Positions 50,351 to 61,278 of a DNA stretch of 64,000 nt are shown here, one piece after another. Origin of the DNA: Stromatinia cepivora (taxonomy: Eukaryota > Ascomycota > Leotiomycetes > Helotiales > Sclerotiniaceae); the NCBI GenBank assembly GCA_014898415.1, contig RCTD01000001.1, positions 372,001 to 436,000 of the forward strand, read 5' to 3'. The first letter of the stretch is position 1. Every line of letters starts with the position of its first letter. The notes beneath the pieces were generated by a model, which was not told the origin of the DNA, made no database searches, and saw only the letters and a program-made list of their open reading frames with translations. The translations under genes and the position numbers were made by a program.

Positions 50351-50988
50351 TTACGACCATGTTGTACTTATATACTGATTGATCATCCCGAGAATCTATG
50401 ATTTCGGGGGAAAATACCGGTAGAATGTTACCCACCCGAAGTGTCTTCCAATGATTGTATCCGAGTTACACCAGCCAGCCCAACCGTTTCGGATTATGTT
50501 ACCGAGAAAGTACTTTTCCATCTGGTTTTTTCTTCTCTTTCTTCCCCACAATGACGATTCAGGGTCCATTTCCTTGGATCTACAACAGTAATAACTAACT
50601 TGAACACCATCTCAGGTCGGTAAGTAACTGACCATCGGGCTCCTCCTTGGTCATATGCAGAGACCCCCTTAAGGGTTGATATCTAATTCCTTCTTTTGTT
50701 TGAAAGGATGATATCAGTGGCCAACATTCATTGGATATCCTTGAATGATCTATTTCTACTCTCATACTTTGGTTTCTTGAATTTGGACAATAAGTGCTGG
50801 TACCCAGATACTTTATAGTATTTAATAATTATACAATTATGTGGTGGATGTGGTGGTTACCATTTCATTGTTAGTACACGCCTGTGGGGTAAAATGAAGG
50901 GGCTCGCCACGCTTATTGGATAACCGGAGATATCTCCGAACCCCTTGAATTTCCAACGTCAAAAATCAGAAACTCAAATCATGGAGAA

Positions 50989-51020
50989 AAAAAAGAAAAA
51001 AAAAAAAAAAAAGAAAAAAA
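50989..51020. repeat. Poly-A/AG tract
   Basis: A run of about 30 A interrupted by a few G on the plus strand. Confidence 0.85.
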
Positions 51021-51215
51021 GTTTGAGCTTCGTTGAGAGGCTGTTGATAATACTGGCTCAGGCTGTTTAAATCTCATAATTTACAATAAAGAGTATCGTA
51101 CCTTTCGGGGCTCTCCGAAGATGACAAGAGTTTATCTACGATGCACCAATTTGGTTGGTACCTTCGACCAATGAAGAAATCGTCTTTGTAGCTTTGTTAC
51201 TGTAAGCAGGGTTAC

Positions 51216-51279
51216 CGACCTCACATCAACGACCTCACATCAACGACCTCACATCAACGACCTCACATCAACGACCTCA
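51216..51279. repeat. 14-bp minisatellite
   Basis: Four perfect copies of CGACCTCACATCAA followed by an 8-bp partial copy. Confidence 0.92.
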
Positions 51280-52600
51280 TGCTTCTGATCCAGGGTACAA
51301 ACAGATCTGGTAGCGGAAAATAAAGATTAATCTCAATCTACGTCGGTACATCTCGTGATGTAATGATACCTTACTTATACACAACTGCTGCTAATGATAG
51401 ATGATCTTCATTTATTCCATCATGGATTCCTAGACGTCCAAGTCAATCAAGCCACAATAAAACGACGAAATCGAAAATCTATGTATAGCTACTTCGAGGC
51501 AAAGGAATATCATGCATAACAGAAGCAGGTATGAAGCCCTAACTTCATTGAATCGGACCAACAAGAAAAGTATACCGATATGGCTGACTTACTTTTTGCT
51601 AGCGACTTTTTCAAAAGAAAAGAAAAAAGCCCCTCAAAAAATATTAAGATAGTTCTAGAGCGTCTAAAAGCACATCACCATACTAGGGAGTGCTTGCGCA
51701 AATACCCATTTGAAGATTTGCATATCTACCAATCACTGACATGTCTCAGCCACTCCAGTTTGCGCCATTATCCAATCAATATATTCGCCACCTCTTTTTA
51801 CCAGCCGTGTTACCCTCTAACACGCATGTCCCCCGATCCTCAAGGGTTCGTCCGTTGCAAGAAGCAGTAGGCGAAGAATTTCTAGGGCAAAATGGTTTCC
51901 ATCCCTTCCCTATTACAGTTTAGTCAAAGATACTCACCCAAGCCATGGAATTCTACAAATCCCATAAAATTTTCACCATTTTTTTTAAAGCGGCCTTCAA
52001 GCTCAACAATCCATTTCCCATCAAGGGTATCAGGCCAACTCAACCACATTCTGAATTTTTGATACTCGACTCTCCTTCCTACTCTGCCTTAGGGTCGCCC
52101 TACATGCACCGATTCTAATCCCATACTAACAACAACCCTCTACCATGCATAATTTCATTCCAGATAGCCAAAGCTTAACAGCAATTGGTCGTCAGGCCCC
52201 AGGTGGGTTTGTGGGCGATGCTGTGGCTTATAAATAATGTTTTTCTCTCAGAGATATTCTGACGAATCTGCTTCGTGCTTTTCCTAGCATTACCACTCGA
52301 TAGTAGTCTCTCTACTTAGCATACGGGTAATATTTGCCTCCCTTCTCGTCCCTGACGATCTCTACTCTTTCCTCTCACACTCAGGTGCCTAGCTAAAAGA
52401 CGAGACCACTGCCACATATAAACGTTCCGACCCCTTCATACCCCGCGTGGTTTTTGTTTTCCCGTCTGATAGAACGTCAACTTGAGATCACTTCTTATCC
52501 TCAATGATCTTCAAGTCCCTCGTTTTATATTTTCTTTCGTAACTCACCCAATAATCAGATTCGGTCTTCTATAGCTCGACAGAGACACTGATAAGCAAGC

Positions 52601-53158
52601 AACTCGCATATATTTAAACTATTCGGATTCTTGGCACCGGAACAATTTCACACCTTCTCCGTACTACATTGCTTGTCCTTACTAGTTGACTGCATCCGAA
52701 CATCCTTCCATTTCCCATACTTTTCCTCGCCTTGGATTTGGACAAGCTGCTTTAAGTTCTATCAAGCCCTACCGTACCAGCCACGATTAGATCCTTGCTA
52801 TTGCCTCCTCCACACGACTTGACCAGTCTCTTATTGTTTAATCTCAGAGTACTGCCACACTCACTACAGACTTTATATCGACTTTAGTTCACCTGTATTC
52901 GAATCGGTCTCGAACTCGAAGCTCTATTGCAGAAACTGAGTTATACATTAGAAATCCATTGTAATTGAACTTTTTACGTCGACCCCTCTTTCCTCAACGA
53001 ACCACCACCCTAAATTGCTCTTTTGTTTATCCACTGCATCACCCTGCACACTTGCTCTGCATTTAAGTGGTAACTGGCACGTGGGGACCTTCTGACTTCC
53101 TGCCAATACTGACTCAGAACAGACCGAGACTATCAGTAGAGCAATCATCCAGAAACCC
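52601..53158 (+). promoter_or_regulatory. Probable long pyrimidine-rich leader of the YTH gene
   Basis: The 560 bp before the start codon are C/T-rich with no convincing coding exon. A TATA-like TTATAAATA lies at about 52,224-52,232, some 930 bp before the ATG. Together they suggest a long 5' UTR, which is common for fungal regulators, but the transcription start is not visible in the sequence. Confidence 0.35.
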
Positions 53159-55343
53159 ATGGGAGACTCATTAGTCGTCGGGTCCAAATCAAACGATGGC
53201 GGATTCCCAGATACTACGCAAGTTTCAGGACAAAATTCTGCGCAGAATTTAGAAACGGAGATCCAACAGGACAGCGCAAGGAAAGGTTCGAACAGACCTC
53301 CGCAGTTGTCCAGTACTTCGTCAAATTATCCTCCGAACGTGGCATACTCCCAGCATCCCATGTCGCATGCAACACCGGAATCTTTCAATATGGCAACACT
53401 CGGTGCTACCTTGCCAGATATGTCTTACCAGAACTATGGCCAACGGTTTCCTCAGAGCCCCGGCGCCCTTCCACATTTCATGTATCAGACGCAATTTGCA
53501 AATCAAGGCATCATGAGCCCTCCACCCACCGCTTCAACGTATACCACGCCATACCAGACACAATATGGAATTTATCCATCAAACCAACAAGTGCAACAAC
53601 AGCGCATGCATATGGCCACAAACAACGCTCAGTTTTATGTCGCTCAAGGATATATGGGACAACCACAACAACAAGCAGGATCGCAATACTATATACAACC
53701 TGGCAGTTTTGGACAGCAAGGTCAAAACTATACAGGAAATCAAATGGGATTACAATATCCGCAGCATGGTAGCTTTTCTGGAGACAATCGGCCTTTGTCA
53801 CAACAACGCAATGATTTTTTTGTTAATGTGACAGGCCAAGCTGGAAGATCAAATAGTGTTGGTAAGCTCTAGGCTTTGAAGAATGGTATTTGAAAGTAGA
53901 AGCTAAGAACTCATAGCCTCCAGTCCAACACAATCAACGGTGGTCAGAGGACCACCACGAAAACCTCGTCAAAGTGGTATGTTTAGTCTGATTCATAACT
54001 CAACTTCATTGAATTATTGGCAGAGCTAACAACTTGCGCTAGGGCACGCGATCGTAAGCATAATTGGTTCCTTCATTCTATACAACCTTCACAATTTACA
54101 TTTTCATGTTTTGTCTCGTGTGTTCTCTTTTGAGGGAGTTTCTTTTCTTAGTTTACTCTGCAGACCTTTCTTTAATGGCGATCACTGACCTGTATATGCT
54201 TTAGTGGATTGGTAATTTGCCACCGCAGACAGATCTGATGAGTCTGGTACTTCATGTTTGCAAAGAAACTGTCGGCCTTGAGTCGTTATTCTTGATCTCC
54301 AAGAGTAACTGCGCCTTTGCGAATTTCAAGGATGAGGCTGCATGTGTCGCAGCGCAACTCAAGATTCATGATTCGAGATTTCAAACTGTACGCCTGGTTA
54401 GCCGATTACGAAAGGCATCGCTTGGAACTGTCGGAGGTGTCTCTGTTCCTACAGGCCCAGCAGCTTTAACACCTCCACAGCCATCACAAATCCCATCGCC
54501 GGTTTCAGAAAATGAGAAAGCGTCGAAAGAGGCCGTTGAAAAGCAACAGATGCCGGATGGAGAATCTTCACCGCTCTCAAAGGACAAATACTTTGTGGTT
54601 AAGAGTCTCACGGTAGAGGACTTAGAATTAAGTGTGCGCAACGGGATTTGGGCTACACAAACACATAACGAAGAAGCTTTGAATAAGGCATACCAGGTAG
54701 GTTTAAGCCGAAATTCAACCGGATCCATACTAACAGACGGTGATAGATAGCTGATAATGTCTACCTAATATTTTCCGCCAATAAATCAGGAGAATATTTC
54801 GGATACGCGCGCATGATTTCACCCATTAACAATGATCCAGCTGCCGCCATCGAATTCGCGCCCAAGGCTCAAACCGTCGAAGACCCCGATCTTCCTAAAG
54901 CAATCCCCACACCAGCTTCTGAATTCGCACCTAAAGGACGCATTATTGATGATTCAGCACGCGGAACTATCTTCTGGGAAATTGAGCGCGACGAAGCAGA
55001 AGACGTAGATGAAGACGATAAATCCCAAAGTGGCAAGAGTGATGTATACGGCGATGCACCCTCGAAGGCTTGGGGTAAACCATTCAAGCTGGAATGGATA
55101 TCGACGACTCGACTACCATTCTATCGCACGCGTGGACTTCGTAATCCGTGGAACTCAAATCGCGAAGTCAAGATTGCGAGAGATGGAACTGAGTTGGAAA
55201 CGAGCATTGGGAAAAGATTGGTGGGACTTTTTCATAGGACTCCAAGTCCTATTGCGCCAAATTTGCCTCAGATGCAGGGGATGGGGATGCCCATTCAAAT
55301 GATGCCTCCGGGTGGATATCCGCAGATGCATGCATATAATTAA
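53159..55343 (+). CDS. RRM-YTH domain RNA-binding protein (m6A reader type)
   Basis: Exons 53159-53861, 53917-53976, 54043-54053, 54205-54696 and 54747-55343 give 620 residues. Introns have GTAAGC, GTATGT, GTAAGC and GTAGGT donors, and the last carries an ACTAAC branch site. Residues 1-250 are low-complexity, rich in Gln, Ser, Pro and Tyr (QQQRMHMATNNAQFYVAQGY). An RRM-like domain starts at IWIGNLPP (residue 259) and includes FLISKSNCAFANF. The YTH domain starts at KYFVVKSL (about 386). Candidate m6A-cage aromatics are W407 (GIWATQ), W499 (IFWEIE) and W531 (KAWG). The LRNPWNSNREVKIARDG segment resembles YTHDC1-type YTH domains. YTH proteins bind N6-methyladenosine in RNA. Binding specificity here is inferred. 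Exon 3 is an 11-nt microexon. Confidence 0.9.
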
Positions 55344-57364
55344 GGTTTGCGAAAGGAATATTGATGTGGATATCATTCAGTGGGTATTGAAAGTGACACG
55401 GAAAAGTTTCTTCTTCATTTTTGAGTTGGCTTGGACGTTTTTCTTCATTGTATGATGTATTCCGGATAACTCACGTTAACATTCTCTTCTGGGGCGATAC
55501 TTTGGATGGATGGAAGATTTTGGATTGATGCGAATCACACGTTGCAAACGACTTACGAGTCACGATTATCACAAATTACATCCATGAGATGAGCTTGGGC
55601 TGGAGGTTGAACTGGAGGTTTGAGTTTGAATTTTCAGAGAGGTGAAATGCTTCTTGGTGGTCGGTGTGTGTATGAGCGAGGGAGTCTTGCGGTCATGTTT
55701 TTGATTCGGTCTGATCTGATATGCGATTTGGTGAATATCTGTCTGCATGCATACATGCATGTGGCTATGTTATGTTATATTATGTTATGCCAGTCATCTT
55801 GTCATATAGTCACCATCTAAATCATCATCTAGATAAAACCTCATCTACCATCTATGTATGATCTATCTAAGTATCAAGGAAATTTTAGGGTGAAAATTAT
55901 TCATGATTTACTTTCACATCTGCACAAATCCAAATCCGAATCCGAATCCGAATCCGAATCCGAATATTGGAGTATTTATAAATTTCCAGAAAATAAATAT
56001 AAGAATAAAAGCCAAAACTTTGCAAATATTTCATGTCAAGAAATATTTATCTATCTACTTATCAAAATTTTCTGGCAAAAGAAGAGAGATAGATATCAGG
56101 ATTCGCCATTCAAAATTATCGGGATGAGAGATTATCCATGCATCCAAGATTACAAGGCTCCAAACTCAAGATTCAAGATTCAAGACTTAATCTTCCCCGT
56201 TAACTCGTATTATCCCCGGTATTTTTTCCAAATTTAAACTCAAACTTAGACACCAATTCTAGAAATTCCTCTCAAAAATCATTTCTTTTAATAATAAATT
56301 CGAATATATTCAAGTGGTATTTAATAATATATTAATAAATCTTCATTTTGGATAGTAATATATTTTTATTTATTTATTTCAATAATTATAAGAAAATAAA
56401 TCATAGAAATAGATAATATAAACGATACTCTATCTAATATAATACTTCTTCTAACGAATTCTATACATATGTACAAACGCTCGCTTAAGATTTTTATACT
56501 TTGAATATCGAGTGGCGAATAGGAATTATTTTTATTTTCTTTTCTTTTACTTTTGTTTTTACTTTTATGTGTGGGATACTACTTTATATATAATATACAA
56601 ATTATAGATCTGAAAAGATATAGTGAAACTTGGGAGTACAAGGCATAGTATGCATGCATGTGATAATCATGAATAAGCATAAATGGATGGATGAATGAAT
56701 GAATAGATAGTGGCGAAATTGAACGGGATGATTATTAATTACCTACCTACCTGTTGAACTTATTGAGTGATTGGCTTTTCTGTGGAAAGATTAATATTGA
56801 GGGGGTATGGTATGAGGTAGGATGGGTGGAGCAAAGATTCCGGGGAAATGTAAAGATGGGACATGTACCTATCTAGTAAGTAAGATGTTTATATGGCATG
56901 TGATAAGAGTACGTTAAGGTAAGGATGTTTGGTAGGACGATATGTACTTGGGATATATCTCGAATTGCATTATTAGTTGTTGGGAGATAAGTCGAGTATT
57001 TGGTAGTATTTATACATTTTACGTCTAATCTTTTATCACTTTCACTTCACCAGTACATTATCAGACAACAGATTTTGATAGAAACCGCTTTTATTAAATT
57101 CTGTGTACAGGAAGGACCGAATTGATATGATTAGAGCCGTCGGAGCAAAGAAGTAGAAAATTAAACTCATCGCACTGTGAAATTCCTCCCGTTAACACCC
57201 CCCCGAATCCATTTTCATCTGCAGTCCTCCCCCTTTCCCCCATGAAAATACCATAGTTAAATCCATCGCTAAAAATGCCAATGTCAAAATACTCATTGCT
57301 AACTCCCCTTCATCAATTCGTTCGTAATATCGTAGAGGTGATCAGAAAATCGTAGAGTGATGAT
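55344..57364. other. Intergenic region between YTH and Hsp genes
   Basis: About 2 kb, convergent. It contains a hexamer repeat at 55,927-55,965 and a locally AT-rich patch at about 56,270-56,640. No gene was recognised. A 127-codon plus-strand frame at 55854-56237 runs through the hexamer repeat, has no domain and is probably incidental. Confidence 0.55.
55927..55965. repeat. Hexamer tandem repeat (AATCCG)n
   Basis: Six copies of AATCCG, the first being AATCCA, plus a partial copy. Confidence 0.92.
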
Positions 57365-58006
57365 TTACTGAATGGTGATCTTGCGGCTTTCTTGCTTCTT
57401 AGCCTTTGGAACGACAATGCTAAGAATACCATTCTTCATGCTAGCTTTAACCTCATCCTGATTGACGCGAACTGGGAAGCTGAATGATCGAGAGAATTCA
57501 CCAACGCTGCGCTCAGAAACCCAGTATTTGTGCTCAGGCTCCTTGGACTTTTTCTGCTCGTGTTTGGTGACTTGTTGATTGCCCTCTTGATTTTCCGCAT
57601 CTTCGTCTTCGACGGTTGGTTGGTGGGCCTTATCTTTGTGCTCATCCTCACCACCTTCAGTGATTTGACCAGATTTGGGTGCATCTTCGACGAAACCAGC
57701 TGGCGGAGTGCCGGAAGTGTAAGAGCGCTCGGTACGTCCACGGATGTTGAGTGTTTGATCATCGATGAATTCGATATCGATATCCTTTTGTTCGATACCT
57801 GGGAGTTCACCTTGAAGTTCATAAACCTCGCCGGCTTCCTTGACGTCGAACTTAGGAGTCCAGGTTTTCATGACGTTGTTGCGGCCATGACGGTGGGTCT
57901 CGCCGTTACGACCGCTGCTGTATTGATCGAAGTCATCGAGAAGGCGGAAAAGAGGGTGAAAGGAGGTAGCTTCGTTTGTGAGATAGGATCTTGGGAAGAG
58001 AGACAT
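57365..58006 (-). CDS. HSP30: Small heat-shock protein (Hsp20/Hsp30 family)
   Basis: Single exon, 213 residues. The start is placed at the ATG at 58,006, because MSLFPRSYL...HPLFRLLDDFDQY is the typical N-terminus of fungal Hsp30 proteins. The frame is also open upstream to an ATG at 58,093, which would add 29 Arg/Thr-rich residues resembling a mitochondrial presequence. The alpha-crystallin domain starts at WTPKFDVKEAGEVYELQGEL (about residue 49) and ends at ASMKNGILSIVVPK. It is split by a charged, disordered insert of about 70 residues (EGGEDEHKDKAHQPTVEDED), which is common in fungal Hsp30. A C-terminal ITI matches the I-x-I oligomerisation motif. It is an ATP-independent holdase for unfolding proteins under heat or other stress. 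Confidence 0.93.
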   Translation of the reverse strand: MSLFPRSYLTNEATSFHPLFRLLDDFDQYSSGRNGETHRHGRNNVMKTWTPKFDVKEAGEVYELQGELPGIEQKDIDIEFIDDQTLNIRGRTERSYTSGTPPAGFVEDAPKSGQITEGGEDEHKDKAHQPTVEDEDAENQEGNQQVTKHEQKKSKEPEHKYWVSERSVGEFSRSFSFPVRVNQDEVKASMKNGILSIVVPKAKKQESRKITIQ

Positions 58007-58160
58007 TTTGCGTGTAGTTGTTTGTGGTTTGAGAATTCGTTGAATAGTTGTTGCGATTGGAAGTGTTGAAGCTTTTCGATAGCAAGATTGCATGAATTGT
58101 ATTGATGATTATTGTGTTGATGTAGAAGAAGGAGAGGAAGGTATTGAGCGACTGAGCCTA

Positions 58161-58170
58161 CCTTTAAATA
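58161..58170 (-). promoter_or_regulatory. TATA-like element of the Hsp gene
   Basis: TATTTAAAGG on the minus strand, 155 bp before the chosen start codon and on the same side as the heat-shock elements. Role inferred from position. Confidence 0.5.
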
Positions 58171-58258
58171 TTTGATCTGATGGACTTTTGGGACTTCTGG
58201 CATATGCTAGAAATTACTAGGGTGATGTAATAATCAATATTCAATTGAGCGCCAGCAT

Positions 58259-58268
58259 GTTCTAGAAT
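58259..58268 (-). promoter_or_regulatory. Palindromic heat-shock element, proximal
   Basis: GTTCTAGAAT contains TTCnnGAA, the tail-to-tail pair of heat-shock factor half sites, about 250 bp before the start codon of the Hsp gene. Confidence 0.6.
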
Positions 58269-58382
58269 GATGACTTCAATATTTGAGGGCAAATAGAAAT
58301 GTAAAGAATAAATGAGGGGTAAATAGATGTCAGGAGATATTAGGTCATTGAAGCATGAAGCATCAAGCATGAAGCAATCACT

Positions 58383-58442
58383 GGAAAATGCTAGAAAATG
58401 CTAGAAAATGCTGGAAACTTGCCAGATTTGTGAGAATATTCC
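58383..58442 (-). promoter_or_regulatory. Step-type heat-shock element array plus palindromic site
   Basis: Four GAA half sites at 58384, 58394, 58404 and 58414 are spaced exactly 10 bp, within four near-identical 10-bp units (CTAGAAAATG). This is the gapped 'step' arrangement known from yeast heat-shock factor targets. It is followed in the same 10-bp register by AGAATATTCC (58433-58442), a perfect nGAAnnTTCn pair. Position 375-440 bp upstream of the Hsp start codon supports regulation by heat-shock factor. Confidence 0.6.
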
Positions 58443-59098
58443 TACAAATGGTAATCGCAACAATCATTCAATATTCAAAATGATGACGGAACACAGACTC
58501 AAAACTATTAATTAAATCCCTGATCACTCCATAGGCCGATGAGATATCATGTTCAATGTGATAGTTAATGGGTAATGGAAGTGTAGACATATACAAAGTA
58601 GCTGGTGGTCAAGGTGTCTTTTGGGGTTGTCGCTTAGTAATCCACCCTACAAATATCAAGCCGCTAGATTGGTCTTGGCAACATTTTAACAGAAAACAGA
58701 CGGGAGGTCACGATCATGTGCTCGTCACCCCGCCGTGGACGAGATGACCAAAATAAGCATTCACAGCATCAACGAAGTAAAATACTAGGTAAGGCTAAAG
58801 GATCATTTAATTGGTACTCCTATTTGGAATATCCGAGAGGAATTCAAACCTGAAAGATTATTCCATTGTCAGATTTGATGTGGAACATTGGAAAGTGCTA
58901 TGAGGCCTGCTAGGTAGTCATAGGGAAGTGGCTTCCCACAATCTTATCTTTATGGCAAGTTCGATTTGAATGGTAACCTTTTCTTGTTTTCGAAGCCATG
59001 CTTGCCACCATTTCTCTTCTAATTCACAAATCTTCTTCTCATATCCTTCCGGTTAAAGTCCTAATTGTCTGTTATACCAAGCAAGAATACAGTACATC
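58443..59098. other. Divergent intergenic region Hsp / HAD
   Basis: About 650 bp between two divergently transcribed genes. It likely includes the promoter of the HAD gene. Only short frames are present, including one starting at 58998 that overlaps the HAD start in another frame. Confidence 0.5.
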
Positions 59099-59971
59099 AT
59101 GGCGCCCGAGCCAGTTTCGAACCTTTCGGCTCTTGGTACTCATTTCATCTTTGATTTCGACGGAACAATCACCAGAGAAGACACTTGCAAGCTCATTGCA
59201 AATGTTGGAGTTGCCCATCAACGTGCCCTAGGCAATGATTTCTCGAGGACATGGGAGGACTTAACCAAACCATACGATGATGAGCGTGGTAAATTCATTG
59301 GAAAATACTTCCTCGAGGTACCCAAAAAGACAGCAGCATTGGTCTTCGCGATTGGGGTGAATAGAGCTCTGAAAGATGTAGAGTTGAGAAGCATCGATCG
59401 TATCAACAGATCAGGTCTGTTTGCAGGCATTTCTAAAGAGGAATGGGAATCTGCTGGTAAGGCCGCTGTCTTGTCAGGGGATGTACAAATCAGAAAAGGC
59501 TTCATCGGACTTGTGGAACAGATCGAGAGACGAAATGGTGTTTGGGGAGTCATCTCAGTCAGTTTCTCGAAGGACTTCATCAAAGGCGTTTTGGAACAGT
59601 GTCTGGGAAAAGAGATCGACATACCAATCCTAGCGAATTCTCCCGACGAAAATGGCTTCATCAGGGGTCCTTTATTTGAGGATACTGGAGTAAGAACTAT
59701 CTTGGCATCAGGGGACACGAAACTATCCGCAATGCACCAGTTGCTCAAATCTTGGAGACTCGACGAGGCTTCTCAAGCAGTATATTACGGCGATAGTGAT
59801 ACAGATATCGAATGCCTCTTTGATTCTTCTGTTAAAGGTGTCATGGTGGGAGAAGATGGAAGTAATAGGCTTAGCTCATTACTCAAGAATGTCACAGGTG
59901 ATCTGTCGGTTGAAGCTATCCCAGACTTCGAAAACATTGTTATTCATCCAGAAGAGAAGATGGAACTTTAA
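59099..59971 (+). CDS. HAD-superfamily phosphatase
   Basis: Single exon, 290 residues. Motif I is FIFDFDGTIT (D19 nucleophile and D21 acid/base of the DxDGT signature). Motif II Ser lies in GVISVSFSKDF. The conserved Lys is probably in SGDTKLSAM. Motif IV is YYGDSDTDIECL (D232 and following acidic residues, Mg binding). The domain layout resembles phosphoserine-phosphatase-like HAD hydrolases found in fungi, often annotated as cold-tolerance or UTR4-like proteins. No signal peptide; likely cytosolic. The substrate cannot be told from sequence. The start ATG fits, with the DxD motif 19 residues in. Tail-to-tail with PRE7. Confidence 0.85.
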   Translation: MAPEPVSNLSALGTHFIFDFDGTITREDTCKLIANVGVAHQRALGNDFSRTWEDLTKPYDDERGKFIGKYFLEVPKKTAALVFAIGVNRALKDVELRSIDRINRSGLFAGISKEEWESAGKAAVLSGDVQIRKGFIGLVEQIERRNGVWGVISVSFSKDFIKGVLEQCLGKEIDIPILANSPDENGFIRGPLFEDTGVRTILASGDTKLSAMHQLLKSWRLDEASQAVYYGDSDTDIECLFDSSVKGVMVGEDGSNRLSSLLKNVTGDLSVEAIPDFENIVIHPEEKMEL

Positions 59972-60431
59972 GATAGTGCTCCACTACCCGGTCGGGCGGT
60001 TCAAGCTTCGTTAGCAGAGCTTCTGCATGGAACACTTTCATGGTTCTGCCTTCGAGACACCTTCAACAAAATCATTATGTCACTCCTCCCGAGAGTCTTG
60101 GCTCACCTGAATTCTTTATCAATCCGAAGTTAGCCAACCAGTAAATATGTGTTACTAGTACAATCAAACTTTTTTCACGAATCTTGGAATGAGAGTGTGT
60201 GCCTATGTGATTCAGTTTGACCTGTGTCTAATCGATGAAGCTTTTATTATCTATGATATGCCTTCGAGCTGCAAATATGTTATCAAATCACCACATGCCA
60301 ATTTATTTGGATGTCCTGACAAAGTTCATGAATTCTGAAGCAACACCTGGTCTCATAAAGGCAGTCGCTAGAGAATGCACATGCCTTGCTAGTAATACAA
60401 ATCCGCATCACCGCTCTGTTTTAAGAGCACC
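59972..60431. other. Convergent intergenic region HAD / PRE7
   Basis: About 460 bp holding both 3' ends. A 66-codon plus-strand frame at 60235-60435 has no domain and is probably incidental. Confidence 0.55.
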
Positions 60432-61278
60432 TTAATCCCTCTTCAATGGCTTATAAATCTCCTCAATGCCATCTTTCGTAATGATTAACATCTGTAAACC
60501 ATCACCGACCTCAATATGTCTTTCCACCGCACTGTCAAAAGCATCCTTAACCAAGTCCTCCACTTCATTTCTAGGTAATGGAATCTTTTCTCTTTCTGAT
60601 AATTCATGTCCTACCCCACTGCCCGGCATATATTGATTCTTGAAATTGACCTGATTGTCCAAGAAAGGCATGATTAAACTGGCTGCAGCACCTGCGGCCC
60701 TACACTGTTCCCTCTCGTAACTTCCAACAGGATCATAACTGTAAACTGCTCCCTTTCCCTCCTCATCCAATCCCCCAAGAATCGCGGTAACGTAATATGG
60801 GAAGAATCGCTTGCTATATAAAATGGTTGCTAATCGTTGAGCGCAAGCTTTAACACTCATGGGCTTGCCATGCTGGTATCGGTACATCTTGACGATTGCA
60901 TCGAGGCGTTCCTTAAGTGCTTCACCATCTGCAGCAAATCCTACAACAGAGAGGACGAGAGTCGCATCATCTTGAGCTGCGGTTGTGCCACCGATCTTGA
61001 AGACTTTTGGTTGGTATCTTGTGTTGATATTGTATCCGGATGTGGAACGGGTATCGCCGGCGACGATGGTGAAGTCGGAACCTGAGATTGCTAGAGTAGA
61101 ACCGCCGTTATCGGTGTATCTAGAAATAATGTTAGTTTTGTAAGGTCATTAAAGTCGAAAGATATTCGTACGGGTAGAAACCATGATGTTGTGTGAAACC
61201 ATCACCTTGCTTGGTTGGAGCTTGATTGAAGGAGTAATTGGGACCATTCATGGGAGGGTTTTGACTGAACATGGACAT
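60432..61278 (-). CDS. PRE7: 20S proteasome subunit beta-6
   Basis: Exons on the minus strand are 61278-61172 and 61119-60432, giving 264 residues. The 52-bp intron has a rarer GTACGA donor, an ACTAACA branch site and acceptor CTAG. A 35-residue N-terminal extension (MSMFSQNPPMNGPNYSFNQA...) precedes the proteasome fold, which starts YTDNGGSTLAI. Later blocks (KRFFPYYVTAILGGLDEEGK, GAVYSYDPVGSYEREQ, PFLDNQVNFKNQY, VERHIEVGDGLQMLI, KPLKRD end) match yeast Pre7 almost residue for residue. Beta-6 is a structural, non-proteolytic subunit of the inner ring. It is divergent from STT4 with a 277-bp shared promoter region. I saw no yeast-type proteasome control element there. Confidence 0.96.

Larger units (their letters stand above)
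43940..52600. other. Long gene-poor interval
   Basis: About 8.7 kb of normal base composition between the eIF3m start and the leader of the YTH gene. Frames of 60-112 codons occur on both strands (for example 45345-45560, 47474-47812, 51580-51870) but none has a recognisable domain, signal peptide or consistent exon structure. It holds two minisatellites, a direct repeat and a poly-A tract listed separately. It may contain long regulatory DNA for the flanking genes, non-coding RNA genes or lineage-specific small genes that sequence reading alone cannot show. Confidence 0.5.

Noticed and set aside
50267..51279. CRISPR-like spaced repeats
   Set aside because: Repeats are directly tandem without spacers, and the organism is a fungus.
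55854..56237. 127-codon plus-strand frame as a gene
   Set aside because: It reads through the AATCCG hexamer repeat (Ser-Glu repeats), continues into AT-rich DNA and has no domain.
57530..58069. 179-codon plus-strand hydrophobic frame
   Set aside because: Antisense shadow of the Hsp coding sequence.
59218..59748. 176-codon minus-strand frame
   Set aside because: Antisense shadow of the HAD phosphatase gene.
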